Source: Fomitopsis serialis
Taxonomy: Eukaryota; Basidiomycota; Agaricomycetes; Polyporales; Fomitopsidaceae
Assembly: GCF_022376445.1 (NCBI RefSeq)
Contig: NW_025954966.1
Coordinates: 558,001-622,000, forward strand
Length of the DNA: 64,000 nucleotides
Direction: 5' to 3'
Shown here: positions 13,141 through 25,399 of the stretch, piece by piece
Layout of the letters: the number at the start of each line of letters is the position of its first letter
How positions within the stretch are numbered: position 1 is the stretch's first letter
The notes under the pieces: model-generated
What the model saw: only the letters and a program-made list of their open reading frames with translations
Databases searched by the model: none
What the model was told of the DNA's origin: nothing
Translations under genes and position numbers: made by a program

Positions 13141-13875
13141 TCAATCCACCAAGCCTCTTGTCGTGCCTCGCCACCATGATTTCCGTTCATCGTACTCCCG
13201 TGTCTGCTGCTCGAAGAACCCGCGGTCCTCCGCGCGCTCGAGCCTTGCAGCTGCCGCGCCCACATCGATGCCACTCGTGGCGACCATCTCCGTCTCGGTT
13301 TCAGGCATCCTCCCGTGAGACTGCGTACTATAGCACATCTGGATTGCTTTCCGCACTCAGGGGGTGCGTTTCGGGTGGGCGTAGTGGTTTCCCATCGTGG
13401 AACGCAATGCCTCCTCCGAGTCCGCGCCCTTGCGTGCCCACTCCGGAAGCGGGAAGTTCATGTATGGCCGAGGTTGATACGATCCGAAGGGAGGTTGACG
13501 GCGCTGTGACGATCGCAGTACCATCCGCACCCTACTAGTAGGCTCAGCGCGAAGGAGCAGATCCACGCGAGGCAACACTCACTTGAAGACGGATCACACA
13601 TCCTGGCCCAGCGCACGCCCTTCCACCAACCGAGACCCGAGGCTCCGACGAGCGTGCGACGCGTTGCTTGCGGCACTCGAATCCTGAGCTGTCTTGACGT
13701 CGGCGGGCGGGCTGTTGGCGGGAGCTCGGCGCGGAACAACCATCACCAACGGTTTTCTACACCGGGCCAGCGCAGCGATGCTAGCGGAGCCAAGTAAGTA
13801 CTGGGAGGCATGTTGGGTAGGACGGATGAGGACGGCGAGTGGCATGGCGGTGCTGCAGGCCTGGCTGCTGGTCAA
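13141..13875 (-). pseudogene. Kynurenine-aminotransferase-like pseudogene (AT1)
   Basis: The N-terminal exon (13875 downward) matches AT2 and AT3 over ADVKTAQDSSAASNASHARR and EGRALGQDV, but the Trp codon that follows in both paralogues is TGA here (13594-13596), a nonsense change. The next exon retains PYMNFPLPEWARKGA and EEALRSTMGNHYAHPK. After ETEMVATSG the sequence jumps to ERAEDRGFFEQQTREYDERK, which in AT3 lies well beyond the PLP lysine, so the substrate-binding core and the catalytic lysine are deleted. The downstream end is lost. It lies in an inverted block that mirrors 20.9-27.8 kb and is clearly non-functional. Confidence 0.82.
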
Positions 13876-13889
13876 GTCTGCAGGTGACA

Positions 13890-14660
13890 GGAAGCGTTCC
13901 GCCGGGAGGAGACTCGGAGTGGCCGTTGGATCGAAGGTAGCCCGTGGATCAGAATAGATGACGTGGCCAGTCCTGTATCACGGCGCTGCTGTCTTTCCAG
14001 TTCGGTATTGCTGGCATCGTGGATAGGGGCGCAAGACGATGCTCTGAGTCAATGGAGCGCGGAGGCAAAAGAGATAGGCGCCGTCGGGTGCACCATCAAT
14101 GTCGCGTTTAATGCCGTGCTTTGCTTTGCTTACAGTCAGCTGATACAATCGTCCGCAGATCTGCGCTGAGGGTCGCGGGATCAGACAGGAGCAGACTCAG
14201 AGCTGTCATAGATTTATCTCCGCGCATGACATATGGGTACATGTGTACACCCCTTAGTAGGCTCCTCCCGCCGATCAACAATCTCGATGCCTACCCGCTG
14301 TAGGCGACTACTGCTGTTCAATAGGAGCACTTAGTAGGCGCGGCTTTAGCAGCGCCATCTGCGAGTACAGGGCGGGTGAGCATGACTATGTACTCTAGGG
14401 CTTCCGTGCATTGGCTCAGGAAGTGGCCGTGTACGTACTGTATCTGTCGGACGAACTAGACCTTTTGGTCGGATATCGTGTAAGTTACTTGGTGGGACGG
14501 GCGAGGTAGCGTCGACCGCTCTCGCCACTATTAAGGCGGAGGAGCCTGAGGGGTTCTAACGGGCTTCTCGGCACTAACGGCGGCGTTCCGATCATGCGTA
14601 AGTTGATCCTGTGGTCTCTAAGTGACTCCCTCGCCACAAAGTCCGCAGAACAGATGCATT
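13890..14660. other. Gene-free stretch inside the inverted block
   Basis: No coding exon recognised between AT1 and the MFS fragment. In the mirror block (24.0-26.4 kb) this interval holds the short-chain dehydrogenase, which is absent here, presumably deleted. Confidence 0.4.
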
Positions 14661-15300
14661 TTTAGGTGGGACTGAAACTGGAACTCGGCGCGCCAGTTCG
14701 TACCTTGTCCCATGCGGCATCGCAAGTCTAAGAGCACAATTCTATTTTTCTATTACGAGACGTGAATGGTGCGTTCTGCGATAGATGAAAGGCCAACGGC
14801 GTGTACTATCTGACCTCCAATGAGCCCAACAGTGTAAGTATCACATCGCCTAACCAGCGCCGAGCGCGACGCTGATAGCTCTCTTTTTGACATGCCGATA
14901 CCTGGGACACATTGAGTCGCGCGTCCAATACAAATCATACCATAAAAACATACCTGTGGGTGTATTCGCCGCGGCGCCGACGCCGGTAAGGGCGACGAAC
15001 ACGGTCATAGCGTATTTATTGGGCGACGCGGCCGTGGCGAAGCTCCTGCACAACAGCATGCATTCAGCAGGTGCCCTTGAGCAGACGACGAGTCGGACGT
15101 GCTCACCGGATTGTGAACCAACCCGTCTCGAAGATGAATATGCGCTTGTTGCCGGTCACGTCGGTCATCCCGACCGGAGAGCAGGAGCAAGCTTCCCTGC
15201 CATAAGACAACCTGCACGGTGGAACCTTCGTGAGCAGCAATACGACGCTATCCACGTGCTGTCTACAACGTACGAAAGCTGTTCAAAGGCTGCGACTCGG
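14660..15300 (-). pseudogene. DHA2-type MFS transporter fragment
   Basis: Read on the minus strand, 15.25-14.80 kb matches exons 3-5 of the MFS gene at 21.65-23.78 kb, including GSLLLLSGR and SPNKYAMTVFVALTGVGAAA, TPTG. Directly after the piece corresponding to about 22.37 kb, the sequence continues with the segment found at 23.91-24.03 kb, downstream of the intact gene's stop. About 1.5 kb of transporter sequence has therefore been deleted in one step. No start, no C-terminal half, no function. Confidence 0.78.
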
Positions 15301-16526
15301 AGGCGGTGAGACAGCGAACCTCAGTCGTGGCGCAACCTGACAGGCTGCTATATCGTGCTAAACGTCAGGTCAGAATTGCAGCGTCGACGCGTCGTCAGTT
15401 ACCACAGGATATGCCGCTCAGGCTGCCAATATTTCAACGTACGCTCATGCAAGTCGCAAAGCGCAAATGCGCAAATGAACCGCGACCAATCCGCGTAGTA
15501 TAGCTGATGCCACCCGACAAGGTTTCGGGCGCAGCGCCCGTCGTTCACGTTATGACTGACACCGTCACCGACTCGGACGCTACTGCCACTCAGGGCGAGG
15601 CCGTTCTTGTGCGTATGTCTGGCCTACGAGCCTATGGTAATACTCATGCATGTGGATGACAGGGCGACAGCGACAGTGGGAAACACCCCTCGGATAAGGA
15701 TGTCAAGGTGTATGACCTGCAAGCTAGCGCGCAACTGCTCAAGCACTCGACGTCCCATGAGGTTCTTTCCGGGTCCGGTGCTTTGTATCAACTTGAAGTG
15801 CTGCCAAAGCGTAAGCAACCCTAACATAATCTCATTTCCTCCGATCTTGTTCAGAAGTATGCAGTATGATTGAGGGTGGAAATGTTGACAGAACGCTGAA
15901 TGAATGCACCACACTTCGCGGCGGACGCTTTGCTTCCATTGATGGCCTCAAAATCCAGATACCCTACGCAGCCGAACCCGACGACGACGCAGGTGGAGCT
16001 GATCCTGGTGGGCCACTATGAAGGTAATGGGCAGTGTTATGGAGGCGGTGGAATCAACTTACGTACATACTAGTTGATGCCGACCCTCTATTGCAGGGAC
16101 ATAGCTATCAATTATTGAGGGTGCATGTACGTAGAGCAGGTGGCAGGTGCGCTCTTCCTTTTTTTGTGGCGAAGTATGTCTTGTAACTCACGCGTGCGCG
16201 TGAAGCTCGGAGATTAAAAAAAACTTAGTGAGCGCTGTCATCGTCAAGACGCCGCGTCCCCGGCCGATGGCTAAAGGGACCCCCCATCTCCTCCTCATGA
16301 CCAAAATGACGCAGTTTGACACTCTGCTTCTTCCCGGCCCGGCTGTCAGACAGACAACTTACAACACACATGGTTTGCACATGGTGGCTTCAAGTTTGGG
16401 GCCACCGTCCAAGTCACGAGGGATGTATGTCTCACATAAGCACGAGCGCGAGCGGTACGTCTTACACGAGTCTAACTAAAAGTACAACATACTGATGAAC
16501 ATCTAAAACATCACCAGGACCCGTCT
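15300..16526. other. Intergenic; mirror-repeat edge and R1 repeat
   Basis: 15300-15420 matches 20940-21040 in inverted orientation and marks the outer edge of the mirrored block. 16224-16305 is a minus-strand copy of the dispersed R1 repeat. Otherwise nothing coding is recognised. Confidence 0.5.
16224..16305 (-). repeat. Dispersed repeat R1, copy 2
   Basis: On the minus strand: GGA-rich tract, GGTCCCTTTAGCCATCGGCC, then GCGTCTTGACGATGACAGCG and CTCACTAAG. The same order, including the GACGATGACAGCGCTCACTAA end, occurs at 19371-19455. Confidence 0.6.
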
Positions 16527-18510
16527 CTATCCTTGCGAACCGGCTTGTCCGTCCGACCGACCAGGCATTCCGACAATGGTGGCGGAGCCTGGAACACCGC
16601 CGAAAAACCTGTTGACTGCGCTCAGCACGGCGAGCACGGTAGAGCGAGAGGCGTCCGGGTCCATCCCCACCCCCCATGTACTCAGCGGAGATGACCGTTC
16701 ATCCCCGCGCTCGGCGAGTAACACGAAGGACGCGTACGCAGAGATGCCTCCGCCGCTTGTGTGGGCCTGACTAAGCAGCAGTTAACACTGAGGCTAGTAT
16801 GAAGTGCCTCGACCACTGCGGAAGCGAGATTCGCATCCTCGCCGTGTAAGGTGTGTGTCGTTTTGTTGACCGCCACTGCACCCTTGAAGACGACCGTATG
16901 TCCGCCGTCTTGCGGCGTGCTCTCGGAAACGACGCAGTCCACAAGCGAAATCCACGCCCGCGAGTGGACACTTGAAAAGTGGTACGTCTCATGGAAGGCC
17001 GCCACGATATCGTCGGGGGACAGCTCACACCCGCGACGCTCCGTCTGCTCCTGGACGACGCGATAAAAGTCTTGCTGTACGGACCGCGGGAGGTCTACCT
17101 TCAGGTGCTCCTTGATGACGTACGCGATCCCGCCCTTGCCAGACTGGGAGTTAATTCGGATGACAGCCTCGTACGTCCGCCCGATGTCCGCGGGATCCAG
17201 CGGGAGGTACGGAACGTCCCAGAGCAGCGGCTGGCCGGTGCCTTTCGCAAGTGCGTGCCGCGCCGCCTGGGCCTCGAGCCCTTTCTTGATCGCGTCCTGG
17301 TGCTGCCCAGAGAAAGCGGTGAAGATGAGCTCCCCGGCGTAGGGGTGCCGGGGATGGACAGGGATGGATGTGAGCTCGGTCACGAGGTCGATCGTGGATT
17401 GTATATCGGTGAAATTCAGTCCGCAGGGTACGCCTTGCGTGTACATGTTGAGCGCGACGGTGACGAGGTCTACGTTGCCCGACCGCTCTCCGTTCCCAAG
17501 CAGACAACCGTCGACTCGCTCGGCGCCGGCGAGCAGACCGAGTTCTGTCGCAGCGACGGCCGTGCCTCTGTCGTTGTGACAGTGGAGACCGACTATGACC
17601 TCGTCTCTGTCTGGGATGTGCTTGCAGAAGTACTCGACCTGTGCAGGTGCGCAACAAGATCAGGAGAGGCACGAAGAACAAGAATATATATTCACCTGGT
17701 CCGCGAAGTGGTTGGGAGGGCCCGCTTCGACAGTAGACGGTAGGTTGAGTATGATGCGGTCGTCACCTGGTCCAGCTAATCCCCACGTACGCTTCACAGC
17801 GCTGCAGATCTCAACGATGTACTCTGGCTCTGTCTGGGTGAAGGCTTCGACGCCGTAGGCAAACCGAAATCGGGTGCCAAAGCGGTCGCCATACTCGTCC
17901 ACAAGCTGGCGCACGATGATCGTATGTCGCACCGCCAAATCGATGATCTCTTCCTTGCTCTTGCGAAACACGACTTCCCGGAAACATGGTGATGTTGCAT
18001 TGAAGAGGTTGACGATGACTCGACGAGCCCCGGCGATAGCCTCGAATGTGCGACTGATCAACTCTGCACGGGCGGGGGTCATCACCTGTCAATTGCAAGC
18101 ATACAGTACGTCAGATTAAAATGTGCTCTGGTAGCGAATCCGCTGACCTGGATCCAGACGTCGTCTGGTATCTCGCCGTCATGAAACAAACTTCGGACAA
18201 AGTCGAACTCTGGTTCGCTCGAGGCCGGGTACCCGACCTCGATCTCCTTGAAACCACACTGGACCAGGTGGCGGAAGAAGCGCAGCTTCTGGTCTGGAGT
18301 CATAGGGCGAACGAGAGCCTGGTTGCCGTCCCGCAAGTCGGTGGACACCCATACTGGATGGTGCGTTATGCGCTTGAGAGGCCATTCGCGACCATGAAGG
18401 TCAACGGCAGTGTACGGCGAGTACTTCGTACTGGGATCTAGTCTGTGGTGGCGAGGATAAGTCGCATAACTTCACAAAAACTGTTAGGAGAAGCGTTCCA
18501 CGTACAGCAT
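16527..18510 (-). pseudogene. LEU4-like: 2-isopropylmalate synthase, copy 1, one-base frameshift near the C-terminus
   Basis: The enzyme condenses acetyl-CoA with 2-oxoisovalerate, the first committed step of leucine synthesis. Exons run 18510-18506, 18442-18148, 18085-17696 and 17638-16527. The tiny first exon gives MLLDPSTKY, as expected for fungal LEU4. Catalytic blocks are STDLRDGNQALVRPM, the metal-binding GLHCHNDRGTA (HxH) and GNGERSGN. The C-terminal LeuA regulatory domain is present and ends STVLAVLSAVNRFFGG. Near 16768 one base is missing relative to copy 2 (GTCAGG against GTCGAGG), which shifts the frame after VNCCLV. With that base counted, the gene has exactly 600 codons, the usual family length, so the lesion is either very recent or a sequence error. 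Copy 2 at 37.5-39.0 kb is broken elsewhere. Confidence 0.85.
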
Positions 18511-20939
18511 TCTCCAAAGCAAGTCAACAGTAGACAGTCGCCCGGGGGTGCTGGTGAGCCAATGCAGGTGGCAGACACATTCGTCTTATATGATACGGCT
18601 GCTCTCGATGGAGGTAGACGGCTTTCGGGGAAAGCACGACAATGCACACAGACAGAATTCCATCCAGTTGAGATACGGCGTCAACAATATCTCAGTAGAC
18701 CGAGAGCCTGGTAGAGAAGTTGGACTGTTGGAGGTATTGACGGAGGCTTGCCAGAAGTCTCGAAAGGCTAGCGGGCGCGCTGCGGTCTGAGTCCTCATCT
18801 TCTCGCCGTGCCCATTGTTCGGTCGAACTTCATGATAACGAGTCGGACACGAACATACATAGGTGTCGCTCAGTTTGCGGGCAGCTGCTGGTTGCATGCC
18901 AGCCTGTGGGCGCCAAACGACTTCCTCAGCGCTTGTAATACTTAAGCTCTACTTTCACTTATGCTAGAAGGCTTCCCGTGCGGCCGCGCAGGTGTAATGT
19001 ATCTCCATGAAACCGAAGGCGAGTCGCCCGTGCTGCCCGTGTGTGCCCGTGTCGATGGCTGTCGAGGGTCCAGCGCCAGCGCCTAACGAAACGACACTTG
19101 CCCAATCCGTCGTAACATTTCCCAAAGCGGGACCACTCTCCTTTACTATATAAGGCGAATTACATAAGGTCCTCCTCGAACAAAACCTATTGTCGAGGAC
19201 TATTCCTGGGCATCTATATAAATTACGGTCCATAGGCCGCCTCAAGGCCAAGGCGACGATGGTCACTCGATACATCAGTACCATTACATGGAGGAGACTC
19301 TCAGTTAACGGAGTCTCCAAGGGAATCTCGGTTGCATGCATGCCCTGCCGAAGACATAGAACAGTTGTAGTTAGTGAGCGCTGTCATCGTCAAGACGCCG
19401 ACGGCGCCTGTGGCTGTCGGTCGATGGCTAAATGGATCTCCTCCTCCTCCTCTCACTGACTGAGTCAAGGTTTCGAACTCTGAACATGTTCTCAATTCAG
19501 TATTTAAGTTCCTCCGAATCACACCATCATAGACGCTTGTCGGCTTTTATGGTCTGCGACTTCGAAGACTAGAATCACACATGTTGTCCCGGTAGGATCG
19601 GGCCTGTTGCGTAACAAAACTCTGGAGATCATGTCAGTAAGGAGTTATATATGAAGCGAGCCGCCGGACAAAAATATCAGAGTTTCGTACAGTGAACTTC
19701 AACTTCAATCCGAGGTTTCAACTTCGCTTACAGCACGGCCGTCCATCCACCCCATGGCGTGCGACAATCCTACGCACAATGGCGCGCGCAATCCATTTTA
19801 TATGCGTAACTGATCCACACTGGCAGGATGCCAAAATCCTACGTCAGAAAATGCACGTATAACAAGGTACTTACGTACTCACCGCTACTTCTGCGACAAT
19901 CCACGCGGATGCTCATGGGAATCACAAGCAGTTGAGCGAGCGGGTGATCAAGCGATCGAGTGCACGCTTTGAGGGAGCCAGAGAGCCTGCGTGACCAGAC
20001 AAGAGCATAGCGGCGCGAGAGTACAAAAGCGGTCAGACAAGAGAGTGAGCAGGGTAGACTGCGAGGGAGGGGACTCGGAAGACTCGAGAAGACAAGCGAG
20101 CGGGGAAAGGACGAGTGGACAGGCGAGAGGATGGCAGCGGACCAGATATAAAGAGAGATAGAACGGGCTAGGCAGCAGTGAGACGAGATTGAGCAAATGC
20201 AAGTGGAACAGCGCTCGATGTACGACTCGTATGCAATGGACGGCGCGCACCACACCATGGTTCAACCGTTCATATGATGCAATACAGTCAAATGACGGCC
20301 CATCAAACGATATGCGCGAAAGGACTCGGGGCGAACAGGAGCATTGAAAGAAGGCGAGGGATCTGTGAGCGTTCTCGACCCTCTTGACTCGATTCACTGC
20401 TCTCTCTCTTGCCTCCCCGTCCTCTCGTTCATGCTCACCCGCCGCCACTCGCGCCCCGTCCTCTTGCACATGTGCTTGCACTCTTTCCCTGCTTCCTCGC
20501 TCACCTACTGTGTTGCCTGTGCCCACTGGTCCGTCTATCTTCTCGTAGTAGTTAGTCGTAATAGTACAGTTAAAGCAGCCCAGTCATTAGATAGACGCCC
20601 AGATACTACCCGGCGCCACCGTTCGGCGTTAGCCGAAACCGTTAGCCGAAGTTGAAACCGTCAAACGAACTTGAACTTGAGGCTGAAAACGAAATCCGCT
20701 ATCCTCAAACCGTAATAGGTTCTGTCCGGCCAGGGCCTTCATACGTTACGGGCAAACGGCGTCGCGATTCTAACATTCACTCCGCGACGGCGGAATCAGA
20801 TCTAGAGGCGGACTCCCACGGTCAGCGCTGTCTGGGGGCCGTACACGTGAAGCGCTCAGCGCTGGTCATGATGCTTGACAGCGTTTTTCCATCTTCCACA
20901 AAAAGCTTGAAAGGTAGGATTGACAGCGGCATACCATGG
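18511..20939. other. Gene-free region with R1 repeat and strand-asymmetric tracts
   Basis: No coding exon recognised in 2.4 kb. 19371-19455 is a minus-strand R1 repeat. 19960-20190 is strongly purine-rich on the plus strand (AG-rich), and 20380-20540 is strongly pyrimidine-rich. Long frames here are a by-product of this composition. Around 20615-20660 the word GTTAGCCGAA is repeated. Confidence 0.4.
19371..19455 (-). repeat. Dispersed repeat R1, copy 3
   Basis: Minus strand reads GGAGGAGGAGGAGATCCATT, TAGCCATCGACCG, then GGCGTCTTGACGATGACAGC and GCTCACTAAC; closest to the copy at 16.2 kb. Confidence 0.6.
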
Positions 20940-21040
20940 GGTAACTGACGATGCGTCAATTCTGCAATTCTGAGCTGACGTATCACGATCACAGGCTGTC
21001 AGGCTGCGCCACGAAGGTTCGCTGTCTCACCGCCTCGCGA
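20940..21040 (+). repeat. Edge of inverted duplication (partner of 15300-15420)
   Basis: This stretch is the reverse complement, with scattered differences, of 15300-15420, including GTTCGCTGTCTCACCGCCTC. It marks the outer boundary of the block copied in inverted form at 13.1-15.4 kb. Confidence 0.65.
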
Positions 21041-21648
21041 GTCGCAGGGCGGTTGATAACGCGGCGGCCACAAATGCTGTACGGATCCGGGTCAATGCGA
21101 CTCGAACTGCGGTGCACCCTAACGCCAGCTATGTAGGGCTGGGGAGTGTGTCTTCTGTTACACAATAGCCATCCACATTTGCGGTGCAGAAGGGCCAGAG
21201 TATGTGCGGAGTTTTCTATCATAGCCCACCTTCGTCGACGGCCTGAGGTTCCTATAGCTAGGTGCGTCCATATCTGCTGATGCAAGCGTGCCCGGGTTCG
21301 TCGCACCTTCCATTTCGCAGTCTCAATCGTGGTAATCGTCCTCATCGGAACAAGCGTCTCCATTCTCCAATGGGCGCATGGCTCACGCTGCCATTCTCAG
21401 TGCCTTGCTGTTGCGATGGTCTATCCACAATACGACTCGGGAGGAATACAGGGATGTGATGCATCTTCCGGAATGAGTCGCCTGCACCTCAGTCCTCCTG
21501 TATAATCACTGTGATATGATGTCCACCCCCAGATCATTGGCCGTGTTGTGCGACAGTCTGCTTTTGATCACGGCTGCTCGAGCAGCGACCCGCCCACTCG
21601 CCCGCTCTCTTCAGACACAGGAGACTGCTTGGACCCCACCACGGGAAC

Positions 21649-23779
21649 ATGGCCACGATGTCCCCTCTCAGGCTTTGGCTCTTCATACTGTCCGTATCCG
21701 GCGTCACTATACTCAATGTGCGTTATCTACTCTGCCTATTCGCCAGTACTTGCCTCTCGAACCTAATCGATGCTTCCCTCTGACTAGATTTTCGTCAATG
21801 GTGCTCTCATCATAGCGCTGCCCACAATGGGTAAAGCGCTGCACTTCACCGAGTCCGAGATGCAGTGGCCGCTCAATGTCTATGCGTATGTTGCAGACAG
21901 CACGTGGATGACGTCGCACTTACGAGGATTCCACCGTGCAGGTTGTCTTATGGAAGCCTGCTCCTGCTCTCCGGTCGGATAGCCGACGTGATCGGCAACA
22001 AGCGAATGTTCCTCTTCGGGACAGGTTGGTTCACAATCTGGTGAGCACGTCGTCCTCTGCTCAAGGGCACCCGCTCAGTCGATGCGCGCTGTTATGGAGG
22101 AGCTTCGCCACGGCCGTCTCGCCCAATAAATACGCCTTGATCGTGTTTATCGCCCTTACCGGCGTCGGCGCCGCAGCGAATACACCCACAGGTGTGTTTT
22201 ATGGTGTGCTGTGTATTAGATGCGCGATGTAATCTGTCCCAGGTATCGGCATATTCGCCGGACACTTTCGATCCGGGAAGGTCAAAAACAGAGCTATAAC
22301 CGCGCTCGGCGCCGGTCAGGCGATTGGATACATTGTCGGGCTCATTGGAGGTCAGATGCACGCCGCGATTGTACAGCAGCCATTCTCGTACTGAAGACAT
22401 CACTGTAGGCGGGTTCCTGTGCCAGACGACGTCCCTCTGGCGAGTCATCTTCTACATCCAGGGCGGCATGGCGGCAGTCTTCTTCGTTTTGGGCGTCGTC
22501 ACGATACCGGCCGACCAAGCGCACACAAGATACAAGCTAGGCATCGACTGGGTCGGTGCCTTCTTAAGTGTCTCCGGGCTTGGCCTGTTGACGTTCATCC
22601 TGTCGTATGTGGCGTTGACATGTCAGCCAAATCGTATTGACCGGGAGCCCGCGTTAGTGAATCGACGGCAGTTCGGAACGGGTGGAGGACGCCGTGGGTC
22701 CCTGTCCTCTTGGTGGTCTCGCTGGCGATCCTCGTGCTTTTCGTACTCTGGGAGGCGTACCGGGAGAGGCACGGTAAGTCGGTCATCATGCCGGTCAGCA
22801 TCTGGTCCATCCCCGGCGCGAAGATGGGCCCTGTCGTCGGTGTCGTGTTTCTGGCGTGGTAAGCCCGGCGGCGGTGCGCCTTCCCTTCAGTGCGCTGACA
22901 CGGGGCTCTAGGGCGAGCTACAACGCGCTCAGTTATTTCGTCACACTCTACTATCAGGAGGTCCGCTTGCTGCGGCCGGCGGAGACGTCCCTGCAGACGT
23001 TGCCGTTTGCGATCGTCGCGCTTATCGCGAATGTCGTGACGGGCTGGCTGCTCGGGCGGGTGCGCGGGGACGTGCTCATCGCAGTGGGGCTGCTGGGGAC
23101 AATGGTGCGCTCGGCCGCTCACGCCGCCTCGCTGGCTGACCAGTGCCCGACAGATCGCGCCCCTTGTATTCACGCTGATGGACATCCACGCGAGCTACTG
23201 GAGAACGGGCTTCCTGGTCATGATCTTCATCAGCTGGACGGACGTCGCGTACACGGTCGGGAACCTGCAGCTGAGCATATCCTTCAAGGCGGACTCGCGG
23301 GGGGCATCTTCAACGTCGCGACGCGGGTGAGCCGCGTTCCCCCGTAACCGCTCCGTAGCAGCCTGACTCTCCCGCGCATGGCACTGCAGCTCGGCACGTC
23401 GATCAGTCTGGCGCTGACCTCGAGCGTCGCCAACGCGGTCTCGGAGTCGTACAACGCACGGCACCCCGAGCTCTCCCCGTCCGACCCCGCCGTGCTCGAG
23501 GCGGGCTTCCGCGTCGCGGGCTGGATGTCCTTCGGCCTCACGGCGGCGAGCTTCCTGCTGTGCGTCCTGGGCATGCGCGGGATAGGCGTGATCGGACGTG
23601 CCCCGTCGTCGGAGACAGAAGCGGAGAAGAGCAAGCTTTATCAGTCCCCTATGGCGAGCGAGAAGACGTTGCAGCCTGCGGAACAAGTGCAGGTTCTTAC
23701 GGTGGAGGAGTGTCTCGGGGTCGGGGAGAGCGGCGGCGAAGGACGGACGACGGCTTCTGTGGTCCCGGGTCTGGTCTGA
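21649..23779 (+). CDS. MFS transporter, 14-TM DHA2 type, possible frameshift
   Basis: Starts MATMSPLRLWLFILSVSG and is spliced from many exons with GT-AG introns of about 45-60 bp. Helix 2-loop block: LSYGSLLLLSGRIADVIGNK, the DHA2 version of motif A. Then VFIALTGVGAAANTPTG, an AGQAIGYIVGLIG helix, GGFLCQTTSLWRVIFYIQGG and the 13th-14th helix region LGTSISLALTSSVANAVSES, with a polar tail ending TASVVPGLV. Function: proton-driven export of drugs, toxins or metabolites across the plasma membrane. Between SISFKADS and LAGGIFNVATR (about 23285-23300) the frame shifts by one base in a run of six G; seven would restore it. I cannot tell a real lesion from an error, so activity is uncertain. It heads a row with SDR1 and AT2 on the same strand. 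Confidence 0.78.
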
Positions 23780-24172
23780 TTGATCACATCACAAGTATGA
23801 AATGGAGGGTGTTGTATCATATATCATGGTTGGCTCCGGTGCATATGGTCGCCGGTGATCATGTAAGTGGGGTGTTGGGTGTCGGTCCTGGATCACTGTC
23901 GTATTAGCCTTTCATCTACCGCAGAACGCATCATTCACATATCATGCTACAAGAATAGAATTGTGGTTTTGAGTTGCGATGCCACGCGGGGGAAGGTAAA
24001 CTTTCGCGCGCCCAGTCCCAGTCTCAATACAAGCATTCCGCGTATGTTGTAGTAACAAGGGAGCGGCTTAGCTAGGGGGGTACTAGGATCAGCCTACACA
24101 TGATCGGAATGCCGCTGCCACTGCCGATACCCATCTCCCCTCCTCCGCCTCGCCCGTCCCACCAAGTACACG

Positions 24173-25380
24173 ATGTCTGCCGTCTCCGACGCGGCTCCAG
24201 CCTCACAATCCAAACAAAAGGTGTGGTTCGTCACAGGTACATACACGCCATTCCGGCGAACGCGGGCCCTCGAGCATTCGCGCTCACCCACCCTGTCGCG
24301 CCCTCGCACTCAAGGCCTCACGCGCCTCACGGCCGGCGTGCAGCTACTACTAGCAGTGGGTTGACATTCCTTTACCCGCACAGGCACGTCCTCAGGGTTC
24401 GGCAAGCGCCTCGTTCGCGCAATCCTCGAGCGCGGCGACTCCGTCGTCGCGACCGTACGCGCGCGCGCCGACTTCCCCCTGCAGGCCTGCACATCCTCGA
24501 GCTCGACGTGACAGAGCCGGAGGACACCATCAAACGCAAGGCGGCGGAGGCCGTCGCCGTGTGGGGCAGGGTGGACGTCCTCGTGAACAACGCAGGGAAC
24601 GCGCCGAAGAGCCTGCTCGAGGAGGGAGGGTGCGTGCCTCGTCGTCGGCCCTCGCCCGGGTGCCCGCCGCGCTGACTACGCGGGCTGTCTGAAGGTCCAC
24701 GACGGCCCTGGAGCAGTTCAACGTGAACTTCTTCGGCCAGCTGAACGTCACGCACGCGATCCTGCCGTATATGCGCGACCGCAGGTCCGGGACCGTCGTC
24801 TTCTTGGGGAGCAGGTCGGTCTGGAAGCCGGATGCGGTCGTACGTGGTCCTTCCCGACGCATACAGTCTGTCGGCGGCTGACCGGTCGCACAGATGACAG
24901 GATACTACATCGCGTCGAAAGCGGCCATCCACGGTGAGTCTGTGCTCGCAGCAAGGGCTGACCCACTGAGTCGGGCTTCCCCTCAGCATACAGCGAGACG
25001 CTCGCCGCGGAGGTCGCGCGGTTCAACGTGAAGGTGCTGCTCGTCGCGCCGGGGCACTTCCGCACGGAGAAGCTGCACACGGCGCCGTACGTGATGGCGC
25101 ACCACATCCCCGCATACGACGCGATGCGCGAGGAGGAGATGGCGCGGTTCAACCAGCTGTGGCACAAGGCGCGCGGCGACACGGACCGCGCGGTCGAGGT
25201 CATCGTCGACGTCGTGCGCGGCGAGGGGTGCGCGGCGGCAGGCCGATGCCGTTCTGGCTCCTGCTCGGGAACGCGACGTATGTAAATGCGAGGGCGCACT
25301 CGGAGCGGCTCGCGCATGATATGGACGCGTGGCGGGACGTCGCGAAGGACCTGGATATCCAGGAAGAGCAGGAGGCGTGA
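24173..25380 (+). pseudogene. Short-chain dehydrogenase/reductase (SDR1), probable frameshifts
   Basis: Classical SDR with NAD(P) binding. Exon 1 ends QSKQKVWFVTG and after a 150-bp intron continues GTSSGFGKRLVRAILERGD, which forms the TGxxxGxG nucleotide loop. Later come LDVTEPEDTIKRKAAEAVAV and DVLVNNAG (structural NNAG), FLGSRS (catalytic Ser region), and YYIASKAAIH (YxxxK catalytic pair). The C-terminus reads PMPFWLLLGNATYVNARAHS and ends EEQEA. Two frame problems: near 24475 between RADFPL and LHILELDV, and near 25243, where one G is missing relative to the copy at 34.19 kb (GEGRAVGR). The catalytic core is intact, so a truncated protein could be made, but I treat it as damaged. It lies between the MFS gene and AT2, same strand. 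Confidence 0.72.
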
Positions 25381-25399
25381 GCGCTCGCATGAACCGTCG

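Noticed and set aside
16979..17743. 254-codon open frame on the plus strand
   Set aside because: It is antisense to the large exons of isopropylmalate synthase copy 1; high GC at third positions keeps the opposite strand open. No family pattern of its own.
22595..23185. 196-codon frame on the minus strand
   Set aside because: Antisense to the DHA2 transporter exons.
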